Of a stretch of DNA of 64,000 bases, positions 24,294-32,139 are shown piece after piece. Location of the stretch: NCBI RefSeq assembly GCF_036014175.1, contig NZ_CP107917.1, positions 6,572,001-6,636,000 of the forward strand. Reading direction: 5' to 3'. The first letter of the stretch is position 1, and each line of letters begins with the position of its first letter. The stretch is from Streptomyces sp. NBC_00443 (GTDB lineage: Bacteria > Actinomycetota > Actinomycetes > Streptomycetales > Streptomycetaceae). The translations under genes were made by a program, and so were the position numbers. Below the pieces are notes generated by a model. That model ran no database searches. It was not told the origin of the DNA and worked only from the letters and a program-made list of their open reading frames with translations.

Positions 24294-24479
24294 TCAGACG
24301 TTGGACTGAAATCCTGCGGACGTGGGGCTGTCGGTCGACGAGACCCGCATGACCTTTCGCTCACCTCGATGAGTCAGGCTCCACAGGGACACACGGTCAG
24401 GGCAGGCGGTGCTGCTCGCGGTACGACGGGCTTCACCCACTGGTCCTGCGGCGGCGCGGTTCTCTACGTCGCTTTGCAT
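24294..24479 (-). CDS. fxsA: FxSxx-COOH precursor peptide FxsA
   Basis: A 61-residue peptide that ends exactly with FQSNV, fitting the FxSxx-COOH rule (Phe, any, Ser, two residues, stop). The leader contains VSLWSLTHRGERKVM and the tail SSTDSPTSAG before the core. ATG 24479 has AGGGGAA about 5 bases upstream, better than most genes here. The maturase gene begins 17 bases after its stop, so it is the first gene of a six-gene operon. The product is expected to be cross-linked at the Phe-x-Ser unit by FxsB. Final structure and fate of the peptide are unknown. Confidence 0.82.
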   Translation of the reverse strand: MQSDVENRAAAGPVGEARRTASSTACPDRVSLWSLTHRGERKVMRVSSTDSPTSAGFQSNV

Positions 24480-24698
24480 GACAGTTCCCCTCGGGTGATG
24501 CGCCCCGGAGCACCTGAAACCCGCATTTGTGTCGCTTCCCGTACTGGGTATTCCGGCAGCGGCGTCGGCAACTCGACACCTTCATGCTGCATTCGCGCAA
24601 GACCCATGACAAGACGACCTCCGGCCAACCGTTCGAGCGAAACGGCCTTGTGAGGAGCCCTTCGCCGCGACTGACCACCTGAACTACACCCGGTGTCC

Positions 24699-25727
24699 TC
24701 ACACCGCCACGTACGTCACCGGCTCACTCCCCGTCACCGCCTCCGCCCGCCCCAGCTTCACCAGTCGCCGCACATGGGCCTCCGCCTCGGCGATCGCGAT
24801 GTTCCGTGATCCGTACGGGATTTGGTCCCACGGCCGGTTCCACTCCATCCGTTCGGCGAGTTGCCAGGGGGTGAGGGGAGTGGCGAGGAGGGCGAGGAGG
24901 TCGGTGAGGCGGGTTTCGTGGTGGGTCAGCAACTCGCTTACGCGGGCAGGGGCGTCGGTGAACGTGTGCTGGTGGGCCGGGAGGATCTCGGCGGGGGTGA
25001 GGCGGCCGACGCGTTCGAGGGAGGCGAGGTAGTCGCCCAGGGGATCGGTGACGGTGGTGTCGTCGGGGTCCTCGTACAGGCCGATGTGCGGGGTGATCCC
25101 GGGGAGCAGGTGGTCGCCGGAGAACAGGCGGCCACGCCCGGGGAGTTGGGCCGGGTGGTGCTCCTCCAGGTGCAGGCAGACGTGCCCCGGTGTGTGGCCC
25201 GGGGTCCAGATCGCGCGCAGGTGGCGGCCGGGGAGGTCGAGGAGTTCGCCGGGGACGATCTCGTGGTCGGGGGCGGCGGGGGAGAAGCCGGGCAGGGTGC
25301 TCGGGCGGCGGGCCGTGCGCAGGGGGGCCACGTGCGCGTCGGGGGCGCCGGCCGCCGTGAGCTTGGCCGCCATGTAGGAGAACCAGCGCTCGGGGCGGGT
25401 GGTGCGGGTGCGCCGGACGATCGCCGCGTCCGCCGCGTGCATCGCGATCCAGGCGCCGGAGGCCTCGCGCACCTTGCCGGACAGGCCGTGGTGGTCGGGG
25501 TGGTGGTGGGTGATCACCACCCCCTGGATGTCGGCGGGCGCGGTGCCGCAGGCCGCCAGGCCCTCGGCGAGGGTGTCCCAGGAGGCCGGGTCGTCCCAGC
25601 CGGTGTCGATCAGCACCGGGCCGCGGTCGGTGTCGACGACGTAGACGAGGGTGTGGCCGAGTGGGTTGTCGGGGATGGGGACCTGGATGGACCGCACACC
25701 GCCGCCGTGGTCGTACACCTGCGCCAT
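24699..25727 (-). CDS. Metallo-beta-lactamase-fold hydrolase
   Basis: A 342-residue MBL-fold enzyme. The first zinc motif is THHHPDHHGL, the second His lies in WTPGHTPGHVCLH, the Asp ligand in LFSGDHLLPG and a further His at PAHQH. A C-terminal winged-helix-like part (TPWQLAERMEW to LVKLGRAEAV) is common in the actinobacterial and LACTB2-like subgroup, which acts on thioesters or RNA. ATG 25727 with GGGGAG upstream is chosen. It is divergent from the aldehyde dehydrogenase with a KstR-like site between, so it may take part in the same lipid or steroid pathway, for example as a thioesterase; that is inferred. Confidence 0.85.
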   Translation of the reverse strand: MAQVYDHGGGVRSIQVPIPDNPLGHTLVYVVDTDRGPVLIDTGWDDPASWDTLAEGLAACGTAPADIQGVVITHHHPDHHGLSGKVREASGAWIAMHAADAAIVRRTRTTRPERWFSYMAAKLTAAGAPDAHVAPLRTARRPSTLPGFSPAAPDHEIVPGELLDLPGRHLRAIWTPGHTPGHVCLHLEEHHPAQLPGRGRLFSGDHLLPGITPHIGLYEDPDDTTVTDPLGDYLASLERVGRLTPAEILPAHQHTFTDAPARVSELLTHHETRLTDLLALLATPLTPWQLAERMEWNRPWDQIPYGSRNIAIAEAEAHVRRLVKLGRAEAVTGSEPVTYVAV

Positions 25728-25778
25728 GGGCTCCCCAATCGCCGCGACACGTTTCCGGCCGACCCGGCCACTATAACT

Positions 25779-25792
25779 AGAACGCGTTTCGA
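25779..25792. promoter_or_regulatory. KstR-like operator between MBL and aldehyde dehydrogenase genes
   Basis: TAGAACGCGTTTCG matches TNNAACNNGTTNNA except at the last position. It is 52 bases before the MBL start and 138 before the aldehyde dehydrogenase start, so it could control both. Confidence 0.55.
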
Positions 25793-25929
25793 TGGGAGCC
25801 CGAGTCATCCATGTGCGGTCCGTGGACTCCTTGGAGTGGAACTGGTATCAGTTCAGGGATATCTGATGGCTCGTCAGAGTCAGAGTCAGAGCCAGAGTTC
25901 AGAGTCTCGCTCCAGGGGAGGCAGTCGCC

Positions 25930-27387
25930 ATGACCGAGCTCGTGGAACACGGACAGCTGTTCATCGGCGGGGTGTTGACCGACCCCCTGGGCAAGGACGT
26001 CATCGAGGTGATCTCGCCGCACACGGAAGAAGTCATCGGACGCGTGCCGCACGCCTCGCCGGCCGACGTCGACCGGGCGGTCGCGGTGGCGCGCAAGGCG
26101 TTCGACGAGGGGCCCTGGCCGCGGATGAGCCTCGACGAGCGGATCGAGGTCGTCACGCGGATCAAGGACGCCATCGCCGTGCGGCACGAGGAGATCGCCC
26201 GCGTGATCTCCTCCGAGAACGGCTCCCCGTACTCCTGGAGCGTCCTCGCGCAGGCGCTGGGCGCGATGATGGTGTGGGACTCGGCGATCACGGTCGCGCG
26301 GAACTTCACGTACGAGGAGACACGCGACGGCGTGCTGGGGAAGATCCTCGTGCGGCGCGAGCCGGTCGGGGTCGTGGCCGCCGTCGTGCCCTGGAACGTC
26401 CCGCAGTTCGTCGCCGCCGCCAAGCTCGCGCCCGCGCTCCTGACCGGCTGCACGGTCATCCTCAAGCCGTCCCCGGAGTCGCCGCTCGACGCCTACCTCC
26501 TCGCCGAGATCGCGAAGGACGCCGGGCTGCCGGAGGGCGTGCTGTCCATCCTCCCGGCGGACCGCGAGGTGAGTGAGTACCTGGTCGGGCACCCGGGGAT
26601 CGACAAGGTCTCCTTCACCGGGTCGGTGGCGGCGGGCAAGCGCGTCATGGAGGTCGCCGCCCGCAACCTCACCCGCGTGACACTGGAGCTGGGCGGCAAG
26701 TCGGCCGCCGTGGTCCTGCCGGACGCGGACGTCGAGGCGACCGTCGCCGGTGTCGTCCCGGCGGCCTGGATGAACAACGGCCAGGCATGCGTGGCCCAGA
26801 CCCGGATCCTGCTCCCGCGCTCCCGCTACGACGAGTTCGCCGAGGCCTTCGCCGCGGCGGCCGGCGCGCTGGTGGTCGGCGACCCGCTGGACCCGGCGAC
26901 ACAGGTGGGCCCGCTGGTGGCGCAGCGCCAGCAGCGCAGGAACCTCGACTTCATCCGCATCGGACAGGAAGAGGGCGCGAAGATCCTGACCGGCGGCGGC
27001 CGTCCGGCGGGGCTGGAGAAGGGCTGGTACGTCGAGCCGACGCTCTTCGGGGACGTCGACAACTCGATGCGCATCGCCCGCGAGGAGATCTTCGGTCCGG
27101 TGATCTGTCTCCTGCCCTACGGCGACGAGTCCGAGGCCGTCAAGATCGCGAACGACTCCGACTACGGCCTGAGCGGCAGTGTCTGGACGGCCGACACCGC
27201 GCACGGCATCGAGATCGCCCGCCAGGTCCGTACCGGCACCTACTCGGTGAACACCTTCAGCCTGGACATGCTGGGCCCGTTCGGCGGCTACAAGAACTCC
27301 GGCCTGGGGCGGGAGTTCGGGCCCGAGGGGTACGGGGAGTACCTGGAGCACAAGATGATCCACCTGCCGGCCGGCTGGGAGGCGTAG
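25930..27387 (+). CDS. NAD(P)-dependent aldehyde dehydrogenase
   Basis: A 485-residue ALDH-superfamily enzyme oxidising an aldehyde to the acid. Motifs: VVPWNVPQFVAAAKLAPAL and LKPSPESPL (cofactor), FTGSVAAGKRV, catalytic Glu in LELGGKSA, catalytic Cys in NNGQACVAQT, and EEIFGPVICLLPY near the C-terminus. Length is normal. Start ATG 25930 follows GGGGAGGCAG. A ferredoxin gene begins 2 bases after the stop, so they are co-transcribed. KstR-like site upstream; oxidation of a side-chain aldehyde made by a P450 is a plausible role. A short CAGAGT-type repeat lies just before the gene (25873-25895). Confidence 0.88.
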   Translation: MTELVEHGQLFIGGVLTDPLGKDVIEVISPHTEEVIGRVPHASPADVDRAVAVARKAFDEGPWPRMSLDERIEVVTRIKDAIAVRHEEIARVISSENGSPYSWSVLAQALGAMMVWDSAITVARNFTYEETRDGVLGKILVRREPVGVVAAVVPWNVPQFVAAAKLAPALLTGCTVILKPSPESPLDAYLLAEIAKDAGLPEGVLSILPADREVSEYLVGHPGIDKVSFTGSVAAGKRVMEVAARNLTRVTLELGGKSAAVVLPDADVEATVAGVVPAAWMNNGQACVAQTRILLPRSRYDEFAEAFAAAAGALVVGDPLDPATQVGPLVAQRQQRRNLDFIRIGQEEGAKILTGGGRPAGLEKGWYVEPTLFGDVDNSMRIAREEIFGPVICLLPYGDESEAVKIANDSDYGLSGSVWTADTAHGIEIARQVRTGTYSVNTFSLDMLGPFGGYKNSGLGREFGPEGYGEYLEHKMIHLPAGWEA

Positions 27388-27389
27388 GG

Positions 27390-27623
27390 ATGGGCGACCG
27401 CTGGCACGTCGAGGTCGACCGGTCGGTGTGCATCGGCTCGGCCCAGTGCGTCCACCACGCCCCCGACGGCTTCCGCCTCGACACCGCCCGCCAGTCCCAT
27501 CCGGCCGACCCGGAGACCGACGCGAACGAGACGATTCTGGCGGCGGCGGAGGGCTGCCCGGTGGAGGCGATCGTGGTCACGCTGCTGGGGAGCGGGGAGC
27601 CGGTGTTCCCGCCGGAGGAGTAG
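27390..27623 (+). CDS. 3Fe-4S ferredoxin
   Basis: A 77-residue ferredoxin with three Cys ligands spaced as in 3Fe-4S P450 electron donors: VCIGSAQCVHHAPDGF near the N-terminus and EGCPVEAIVV near residue 55. It directly follows the aldehyde dehydrogenase. Such small ferredoxins shuttle electrons to cytochromes P450; the CYP125-type enzyme encoded at 5576 is a candidate partner under the same putative repressor, although 20 kb away. Confidence 0.88.
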   Translation: MGDRWHVEVDRSVCIGSAQCVHHAPDGFRLDTARQSHPADPETDANETILAAAEGCPVEAIVVTLLGSGEPVFPPEE

Positions 27624-27684
27624 CGCCAGAAAATCCCTTTTCAGGGGGTTCATTTCCGGGCGAATGTTCTATTCTGGAAGTCGG

Positions 27685-27864
27685 CCTACGGGACGAGTGA
27701 GGGAGTCCGAACCGGAGTAGCCGACTCTGGCGAGAAGCAGACGGTTTCCGCTGGGGCCGACATCGACGGTCCGGGCTGAGAGGCCGGAAGGCAGCAGTCG
27801 GGCCGGAAGGCGACCCCCAGTACCTGATCCGGGCAATGCCGGCGAAGGGAACCCGTCTCGTAGG
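27685..27864 (+). promoter_or_regulatory. TPP riboswitch (orphan)
   Basis: Clear thiamine pyrophosphate aptamer on the plus strand: CTGAGA at 27776-27781, and ACCTGATCCGGGCAATGCCG followed by GCGAAGGGAA at 27822-27851. P2 is CTGGGG (27751) with CCCCAG (27815). P1 is an 11-bp stem, CCTACGGGACG (27685-27695) with CGTCTCGTAGG (27854-27864). A possible -10 box TATTCT lies at 27670-27675. The next plus-strand gene is 840 bases away; instead the element runs into the 3' end of the minus-strand kstR gene. No thiamine gene is visible in the window. Confidence 0.88.
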
Positions 27865-27868
27865 TCAT

Positions 27869-28495
27869 TCACGCGTCCGGCGCGTCCGTGGGTGTCGTCA
27901 GGTCGATCAGCCGGCACACCGTCTCGATGTCGATCTTCACCTGGGCGATCGAGGCACGGCCCGACAGCCAGGTGATCAGCGCCGAGTGCCAGGTGTGCTC
28001 GATGACGCGGACCGCGGAGAGCTGCTCGGGCGTCGGGTTCTCCAGACCCATCGCGTCCAGGATGATCACCGTGGTCTGCCGGGAGACCTGGTCGACCTCG
28101 GGGGAGACGCTGCGGTCGGCGAACGTCAGGGCCCGCACCATGGCGTCGGCCAGATGCGGCTCGCGCTGAAGGGCGCGGAAGGCCCGCATCAGCGTCTCCG
28201 CGACCCGCTCGGCCGCCGTCTCCCCCTGCGGCGGCTTCTTCCGCAGCGTGCCGTGCATGTGCTCCAACTGGTCCTGCATCGTGGCGACCAGCAGATGCAC
28301 CTTCGACGGGAAGTAGCGGTACAGCGTGCCGAGCGCCACCTGCGAGGACTCCGCGACCTCGCGCATCTGCACCGCGTCGAAACCGCCCCGGCTGGCGAGC
28401 TGCGCACTGGCGTGCAGGATGCGCCGGCGGCGGGCCTCCTGCCGCTCGGTGAGGGGCGGTGAGGCGGCGCTCGCGCTACTGACTTCCGCAGGCAT
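27869..28495 (-). CDS. kstR: TetR-family repressor, KstR type
   Basis: A 208-residue repressor. The DNA-binding domain (residues ~20-70) reads ILHASAQLASRGGFDAVQMR, then REVAESSQVALGTLYRYFPS and KVHLL, strikingly like mycobacterial KstR (GGYEAVQMR, VGTLYRYFPSKVHLL). The ligand domain also follows KstR (HLADAMVRALTFADRSV, IEHTWHSALITWLSGRAS). KstR represses cholesterol catabolism genes and is released by steroid-CoA ligands. ATG 28495 is preferred; an upstream ATG at 28582 adds residues unlike the family. A perfect KstR-like site lies 143 bases upstream, suggesting autoregulation. Five KstR-like sites are found in this window. Confidence 0.87.
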   Translation of the reverse strand: MPAEVSSASAASPPLTERQEARRRRILHASAQLASRGGFDAVQMREVAESSQVALGTLYRYFPSKVHLLVATMQDQLEHMHGTLRKKPPQGETAAERVAETLMRAFRALQREPHLADAMVRALTFADRSVSPEVDQVSRQTTVIILDAMGLENPTPEQLSAVRVIEHTWHSALITWLSGRASIAQVKIDIETVCRLIDLTTPTDAPDA

Positions 28496-28637
28496 GGATC
28501 CCGTTCCGTGACAGTCGGTGAGGGTGAGTGACCGGACAGAGCATGCCAGCGCGTCGGTCGTGGCGTGAATCACCTGATCCATCGCTCACAGCGGCGCTAC
28601 CTGCCGGTAGATTCAGAGCCTCTTGAACGATCAAGTC

Positions 28638-28651
28638 TGAAACTTGTTCTA
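28638..28651. promoter_or_regulatory. KstR-like operator upstream of kstR
   Basis: TGAAACTTGTTCTA is a perfect match to TNNAACNNGTTNNA, between the divergent kstR and glycosyltransferase genes. An adjacent palindrome CTTGA-N4-TCAAG occupies 28622-28635 and may be a second half of a composite site. Confidence 0.7.
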
Positions 28652-28705
28652 GATTAGCGTCCCGGCGTAATCTCGCGGGACAGTGCAGGGAGAAGGGGGC
28701 CCAGA

Positions 28706-30238
28706 GTGACCGCTGAGGCCAGGGAGGCCGGGTCCCCGAGGGACCTTGCCGCCGACGGCGAGCGACCGCTCGACATCGCGCTTCTCACCTATAAAGGGAA
28801 CCCGTTCTGCGGCGGCCAGGGCGTCTATGTCCGGCACCTCTCCCGCGAGCTGGCCCGCCTGGGGCACCGCGTCGAGGTCATCGGCTCCCAGCCCTACCCC
28901 GTCCTCGACGAGGGCGCGGAGTACGCCGGCCGCCTGAGCCTCACCGAGCTCCCCAGCCTCGACCTCTACCGCCAGCCCGACCCCTTCCGCACGCCGAAGC
29001 GTGACGAGTACCGCGACTGGGTCGACGCGCTGGAAGTGGCGACCATGTGGACCGGCGGGTTCCCCGAGCCGCTGACGTTCTCGCTCCGCGCCCGCCGCCA
29101 TCTGCGCGCCCGACGCAGCGAGTTCGACGTGGTGCACGACAACCAGACCCTCGGCTACGGCCTGTTGGGCGACGTCGGCGCGCCCCTCGTCACCACCATC
29201 CACCACCCCATCACCGTCGACCGGCAGTTGGAGCTGGACGCGGCGGAGGGCTGGAAGCGGCGGATGTCCGTACGCCGCTGGTACGCCTTCACGCGCATGC
29301 AGAAGCGGGTCGCGCGCCGGCTGCCGTCGGTGCTGACCGTGTCGGGCACGTCCCGCTCGGAGATCGTCGACCACCTCGGCGTCCGGCAGGACCGTATCCA
29401 CGTGGTGCACATCGGCGCGGACACGGACCTGTTCTCGCCGGATCCCTCGGTACGGCAGATCCCGGGCCGCATCGTGACGACGTCCAGCGCCGATGTCCCG
29501 CTGAAGGGCCTGGTCTTCCTCGTCGAGGCCCTCGCCAAGGTCCGCGCCGAGCATCCCGACGCCCACCTGGTCGTCGTCGGCAAGCGGCCCGAGGAAGGCC
29601 CGGTCGCGCAGGCCATGGAGCGCTACGGCCTCGAAGGCGCCGTCGAGTTCGTCAAGGGCATCTCCGACGCGGAGCTCGTCGACCTGGTCCGCTCGGCGCA
29701 GGTGGCGTGCGTGCCGTCGCTCTACGAGGGCTTCTCCCTGCCGGCCGCCGAGGCCATGGCCACGGGCACGCCGCTCGTCGCCACGACCGGCGGGGCGATT
29801 CCCGAGGTCGCCGGCCGCGACGGCGAGACGTGTCTGGCGGTGCCGCCGGGCGACCCGGGCGCCCTGGCCGCCGGCCTGAGCCGCCTGCTCGGCGACCCCG
29901 AACTCCGCGACCGCCTGGGCGCGGCCGGACGCGACCGGGTCCTGCGCAACTTCACCTGGGCCAAGGCCGCAGAGGGGACGGTGTCCCGCTACCGCGAGGC
30001 CATATCCCGCTCAGGGGGTCGCGACGGGGGGCACAGGGGGGCCGGGGCAGACAAGGCGACCGAGGCGGCGCAGTCCGGCGATTCCGCACGTGTGACGGAA
30101 GTTGAGGTTGCCGTGGCGGGCGACGCCGTGCCGGTGGCCGAGGCCGCCGGGCTCGCAGAGGCCGTACCTGTGACGGACGCTGCCGCGACGGCCGCCGGAA
30201 TCGGCCGAGCCGCGCGCGTGTCCGAGGCCGCCCAGTGA
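28706..30238 (+). CDS. Glycosyltransferase family 4
   Basis: A 510-residue GT4/GT-B enzyme. N-terminal domain: TYKGNPFCGGQGVYVRHLSR, EFDVVHDNQTLGYGLLGD; C-terminal nucleotide-sugar domain: ADVPLKGLVFLVEALAKV, VACVPSLYEGFSLPAAEAMA with the E-x7-E motif, GTPLVATTGGAIPEV. The last ~75 residues are a low-complexity Ala/Val/Glu tail outside the usual fold. GTG 28706 has GAAGGGGG upstream. The methyltransferase and alpha-barrel genes follow in the same direction, forming a conserved-looking three-gene set that may build or modify a glycan or lipid; the product is unknown. Confidence 0.86.
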   Translation: MTAEAREAGSPRDLAADGERPLDIALLTYKGNPFCGGQGVYVRHLSRELARLGHRVEVIGSQPYPVLDEGAEYAGRLSLTELPSLDLYRQPDPFRTPKRDEYRDWVDALEVATMWTGGFPEPLTFSLRARRHLRARRSEFDVVHDNQTLGYGLLGDVGAPLVTTIHHPITVDRQLELDAAEGWKRRMSVRRWYAFTRMQKRVARRLPSVLTVSGTSRSEIVDHLGVRQDRIHVVHIGADTDLFSPDPSVRQIPGRIVTTSSADVPLKGLVFLVEALAKVRAEHPDAHLVVVGKRPEEGPVAQAMERYGLEGAVEFVKGISDAELVDLVRSAQVACVPSLYEGFSLPAAEAMATGTPLVATTGGAIPEVAGRDGETCLAVPPGDPGALAAGLSRLLGDPELRDRLGAAGRDRVLRNFTWAKAAEGTVSRYREAISRSGGRDGGHRGAGADKATEAAQSGDSARVTEVEVAVAGDAVPVAEAAGLAEAVPVTDAAATAAGIGRAARVSEAAQ

Positions 30239-30320
30239 CCGTCGTACACACGCCCGCCCACCCCCATCGCCCCAGTTGTTCCCCTCACCCCCACCCTTCC
30301 GACCGCGAAAGCAGGGCCAC

Positions 30321-31064
30321 GTGCTGACCGTCGACTTCTCCCGGTTCCCGCTTGCCCCGGGGGACCGTGTTCTGGATCTCGGCTGTGGGGCCGGCCGGCA
30401 CGCGTTCGAGTGTTATCGGCGCGGTGCCCAGGTCGTGGCGCTGGACCAGAACGCCGAGGAAATCCGCGAGGTCGCCAAGTGGTTCGCGGCGATGGAGGAG
30501 GCGGGGGAGGCCCCCGAGGGCGCCACCGCCACCGCGATGGAGGGTGACGCGCTCGCGCTGCCGTTCCCCGACGAGTCCTTCGACGTCGTGATCATCTCCG
30601 AGGTCATGGAGCACATCCCGGACGACAAGGGCGTACTCGCCGAGATGGTGCGGGTGTTGAAGCCCGGCGGGCGGATCGCCGTCACCGTGCCCCGCTACGG
30701 GCCCGAGAAGGTCTGCTGGACGCTCTCCGACGCGTACCACGAGGTCGAGGGCGGCCACATCCGCATCTACAAGGCGGACGAACTGCTCGCGAAGATCCGC
30801 GAGGCCGGCCTGAAGCCGTACGGCACCCATCACGCGCACGCGCTGCACTCGCCGTACTGGTGGCTGAAGTGCGCGTTCGGCGTCGACAACGACAAGGCGC
30901 TGCCGGTGCGGGCGTACCACAAGCTGCTGGTCTGGGACATCATGAAGAAACCGCTGGCCACCCGGGTCGCCGAACAGGCACTGAACCCGCTGATCGGCAA
31001 GAGCTTCGTGGCGTACGCGACCAAGCCCCACCTGCCCCGGCTCTCCGAGGCGGCCGCCAAGTGA
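30321..31064 (+). CDS. Class I SAM-dependent methyltransferase
   Basis: A 247-residue Rossmann-fold methyltransferase: motif I VLDLGCGAGRHAFE, acidic VALDQNAEEI, motif IV DESFDVVIISEVMEHIPDDK and LKPGGRIAVTVPRYG. The C-terminal part (HSPYWWLKCAFG, MKKPLATRVAE) is specific to this subgroup and may contact lipid or the acceptor. GTG 30321 is chosen; the upstream in-frame Pro-rich stretch is not conserved. Its stop overlaps the next gene's GTG (GTGA), so both are translated together. It lies 83 bases after the glycosyltransferase. Confidence 0.85.
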   Translation: MLTVDFSRFPLAPGDRVLDLGCGAGRHAFECYRRGAQVVALDQNAEEIREVAKWFAAMEEAGEAPEGATATAMEGDALALPFPDESFDVVIISEVMEHIPDDKGVLAEMVRVLKPGGRIAVTVPRYGPEKVCWTLSDAYHEVEGGHIRIYKADELLAKIREAGLKPYGTHHAHALHSPYWWLKCAFGVDNDKALPVRAYHKLLVWDIMKKPLATRVAEQALNPLIGKSFVAYATKPHLPRLSEAAAK

Positions 31065-32131
31065 CGACCCCCCGGACAGAACACCTCGTCCTGCCCGGGG
31101 TCCTCACCGCCGAGCAGGCCGCCGCGACCGTCGCAGGGATCCTCGCCGTGCAGCGGGAGGACGGGGCGATCCCGTGGTTCCGTGGGCATCACCTCGACCC
31201 GTGGGACCACGTCGAGGCGGCGATGGCGCTGGACGCGGCCGGTGAACACGCCGCCGCCGAGCGGGCGTACACCTGGCTGGCCACCCACCAGAACGAGGAC
31301 GGCTCCTGGTACGCCGCCTACCAGGACGGGGCCCACGACGACGTCACCGACCCCGGGCGCGAGACCAACTTCGTCGCCTACATTGCCGTAGGCGTCTGGC
31401 ACCACTACCTCTCCACCGGCGACGACACGTTCCTGGACGGGATGTGGCCGTCCGTCTACGCGGCCGTCGAGTTCGTCCTGAAGCTCCAGCAGCCGGGCGG
31501 GCAGATCGGCTGGCGGCGCGATGACGACGGCACGGCGACAGCGGACGCGCTGCTGACCGGTTCGTCGTCGATCCACCACGCGCTGCGGTGTGCGCTCGCG
31601 ATCGCCGAGCAGCGCGAAGAGCCGCAGCCGGACTGGGAGTTGGCGGCGGGCGCGCTACGGCACGCGATCCGTCGGCACCCGGAGCGGTTCCTCGACAAGA
31701 ACCGGTACTCGATGGACTGGTACTACCCGGTGCTGGGCGGGGCGTTGACGGGCGCCGAGGCCAAGTCCCGGATGGAGGAAGGCTGGGACCGGTTCGTCGT
31801 GCCCGGACTCGGAGTGCGGTGCGTCGTGCCCAACCCGTGGGTGACGGGCGGCGAGTCGGCCGAACTCGCCCTGGCCCTGTGGGCGATGGGCGAGTCCGAC
31901 CGGGCACTGGACATCCTCCAGTCGATCCAGCATCTGCGGGACCCGGAGAGCGGCCTGTACTGGACGGGCTACGTCTTCGAGGACGCCGCTGTCTGGCCGC
32001 TCGAACTCACGACCTGGACGGCCGGTTCGCTGTTGCTGGCCGTCGCCGCGCTGGGCGGGCATGAGGCGACGTGCGCGGTGTTCGGCGGGGATCGCCTGCC
32101 GACCGGGCTGGACCCGGACTGCTGCGGCTGA
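31061..32131 (+). CDS. Prenyltransferase/alpha-barrel-like protein
   Basis: A 356-residue protein with alpha/alpha-barrel repeats of the prenyltransferase/glucoamylase-like type: AGILAVQREDGAIPWF, AAERAYTWLATHQNEDGSWY, VEFVLKLQQPGGQIGW, DILQSIQHLRDPESGLYWTG. No signal peptide or DxDD motif is visible, so a cyclase is unlikely and a hydrolase or binding role is equally possible. GTG 31061 overlaps the methyltransferase stop. Function is not assigned. Confidence 0.75.
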   Translation: MTTPRTEHLVLPGVLTAEQAAATVAGILAVQREDGAIPWFRGHHLDPWDHVEAAMALDAAGEHAAAERAYTWLATHQNEDGSWYAAYQDGAHDDVTDPGRETNFVAYIAVGVWHHYLSTGDDTFLDGMWPSVYAAVEFVLKLQQPGGQIGWRRDDDGTATADALLTGSSSIHHALRCALAIAEQREEPQPDWELAAGALRHAIRRHPERFLDKNRYSMDWYYPVLGGALTGAEAKSRMEEGWDRFVVPGLGVRCVVPNPWVTGGESAELALALWAMGESDRALDILQSIQHLRDPESGLYWTGYVFEDAAVWPLELTTWTAGSLLLAVAALGGHEATCAVFGGDRLPTGLDPDCCG

Positions 32132-32139
32132 CGTCGGGG

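Noticed and set aside
24433..24702. 89-codon reading frame upstream of the FxSxx precursor as a second small gene
   Set aside because: Overlaps the precursor in another frame, is Arg/Cys rich without family features and lacks a C-terminal FxSxx motif.
27836..28462. 208-codon plus-strand frame directly after the TPP riboswitch as the regulated gene
   Set aside because: It is the antisense shadow of kstR, Arg/Gly/His rich, and resembles no thiamine or other protein.
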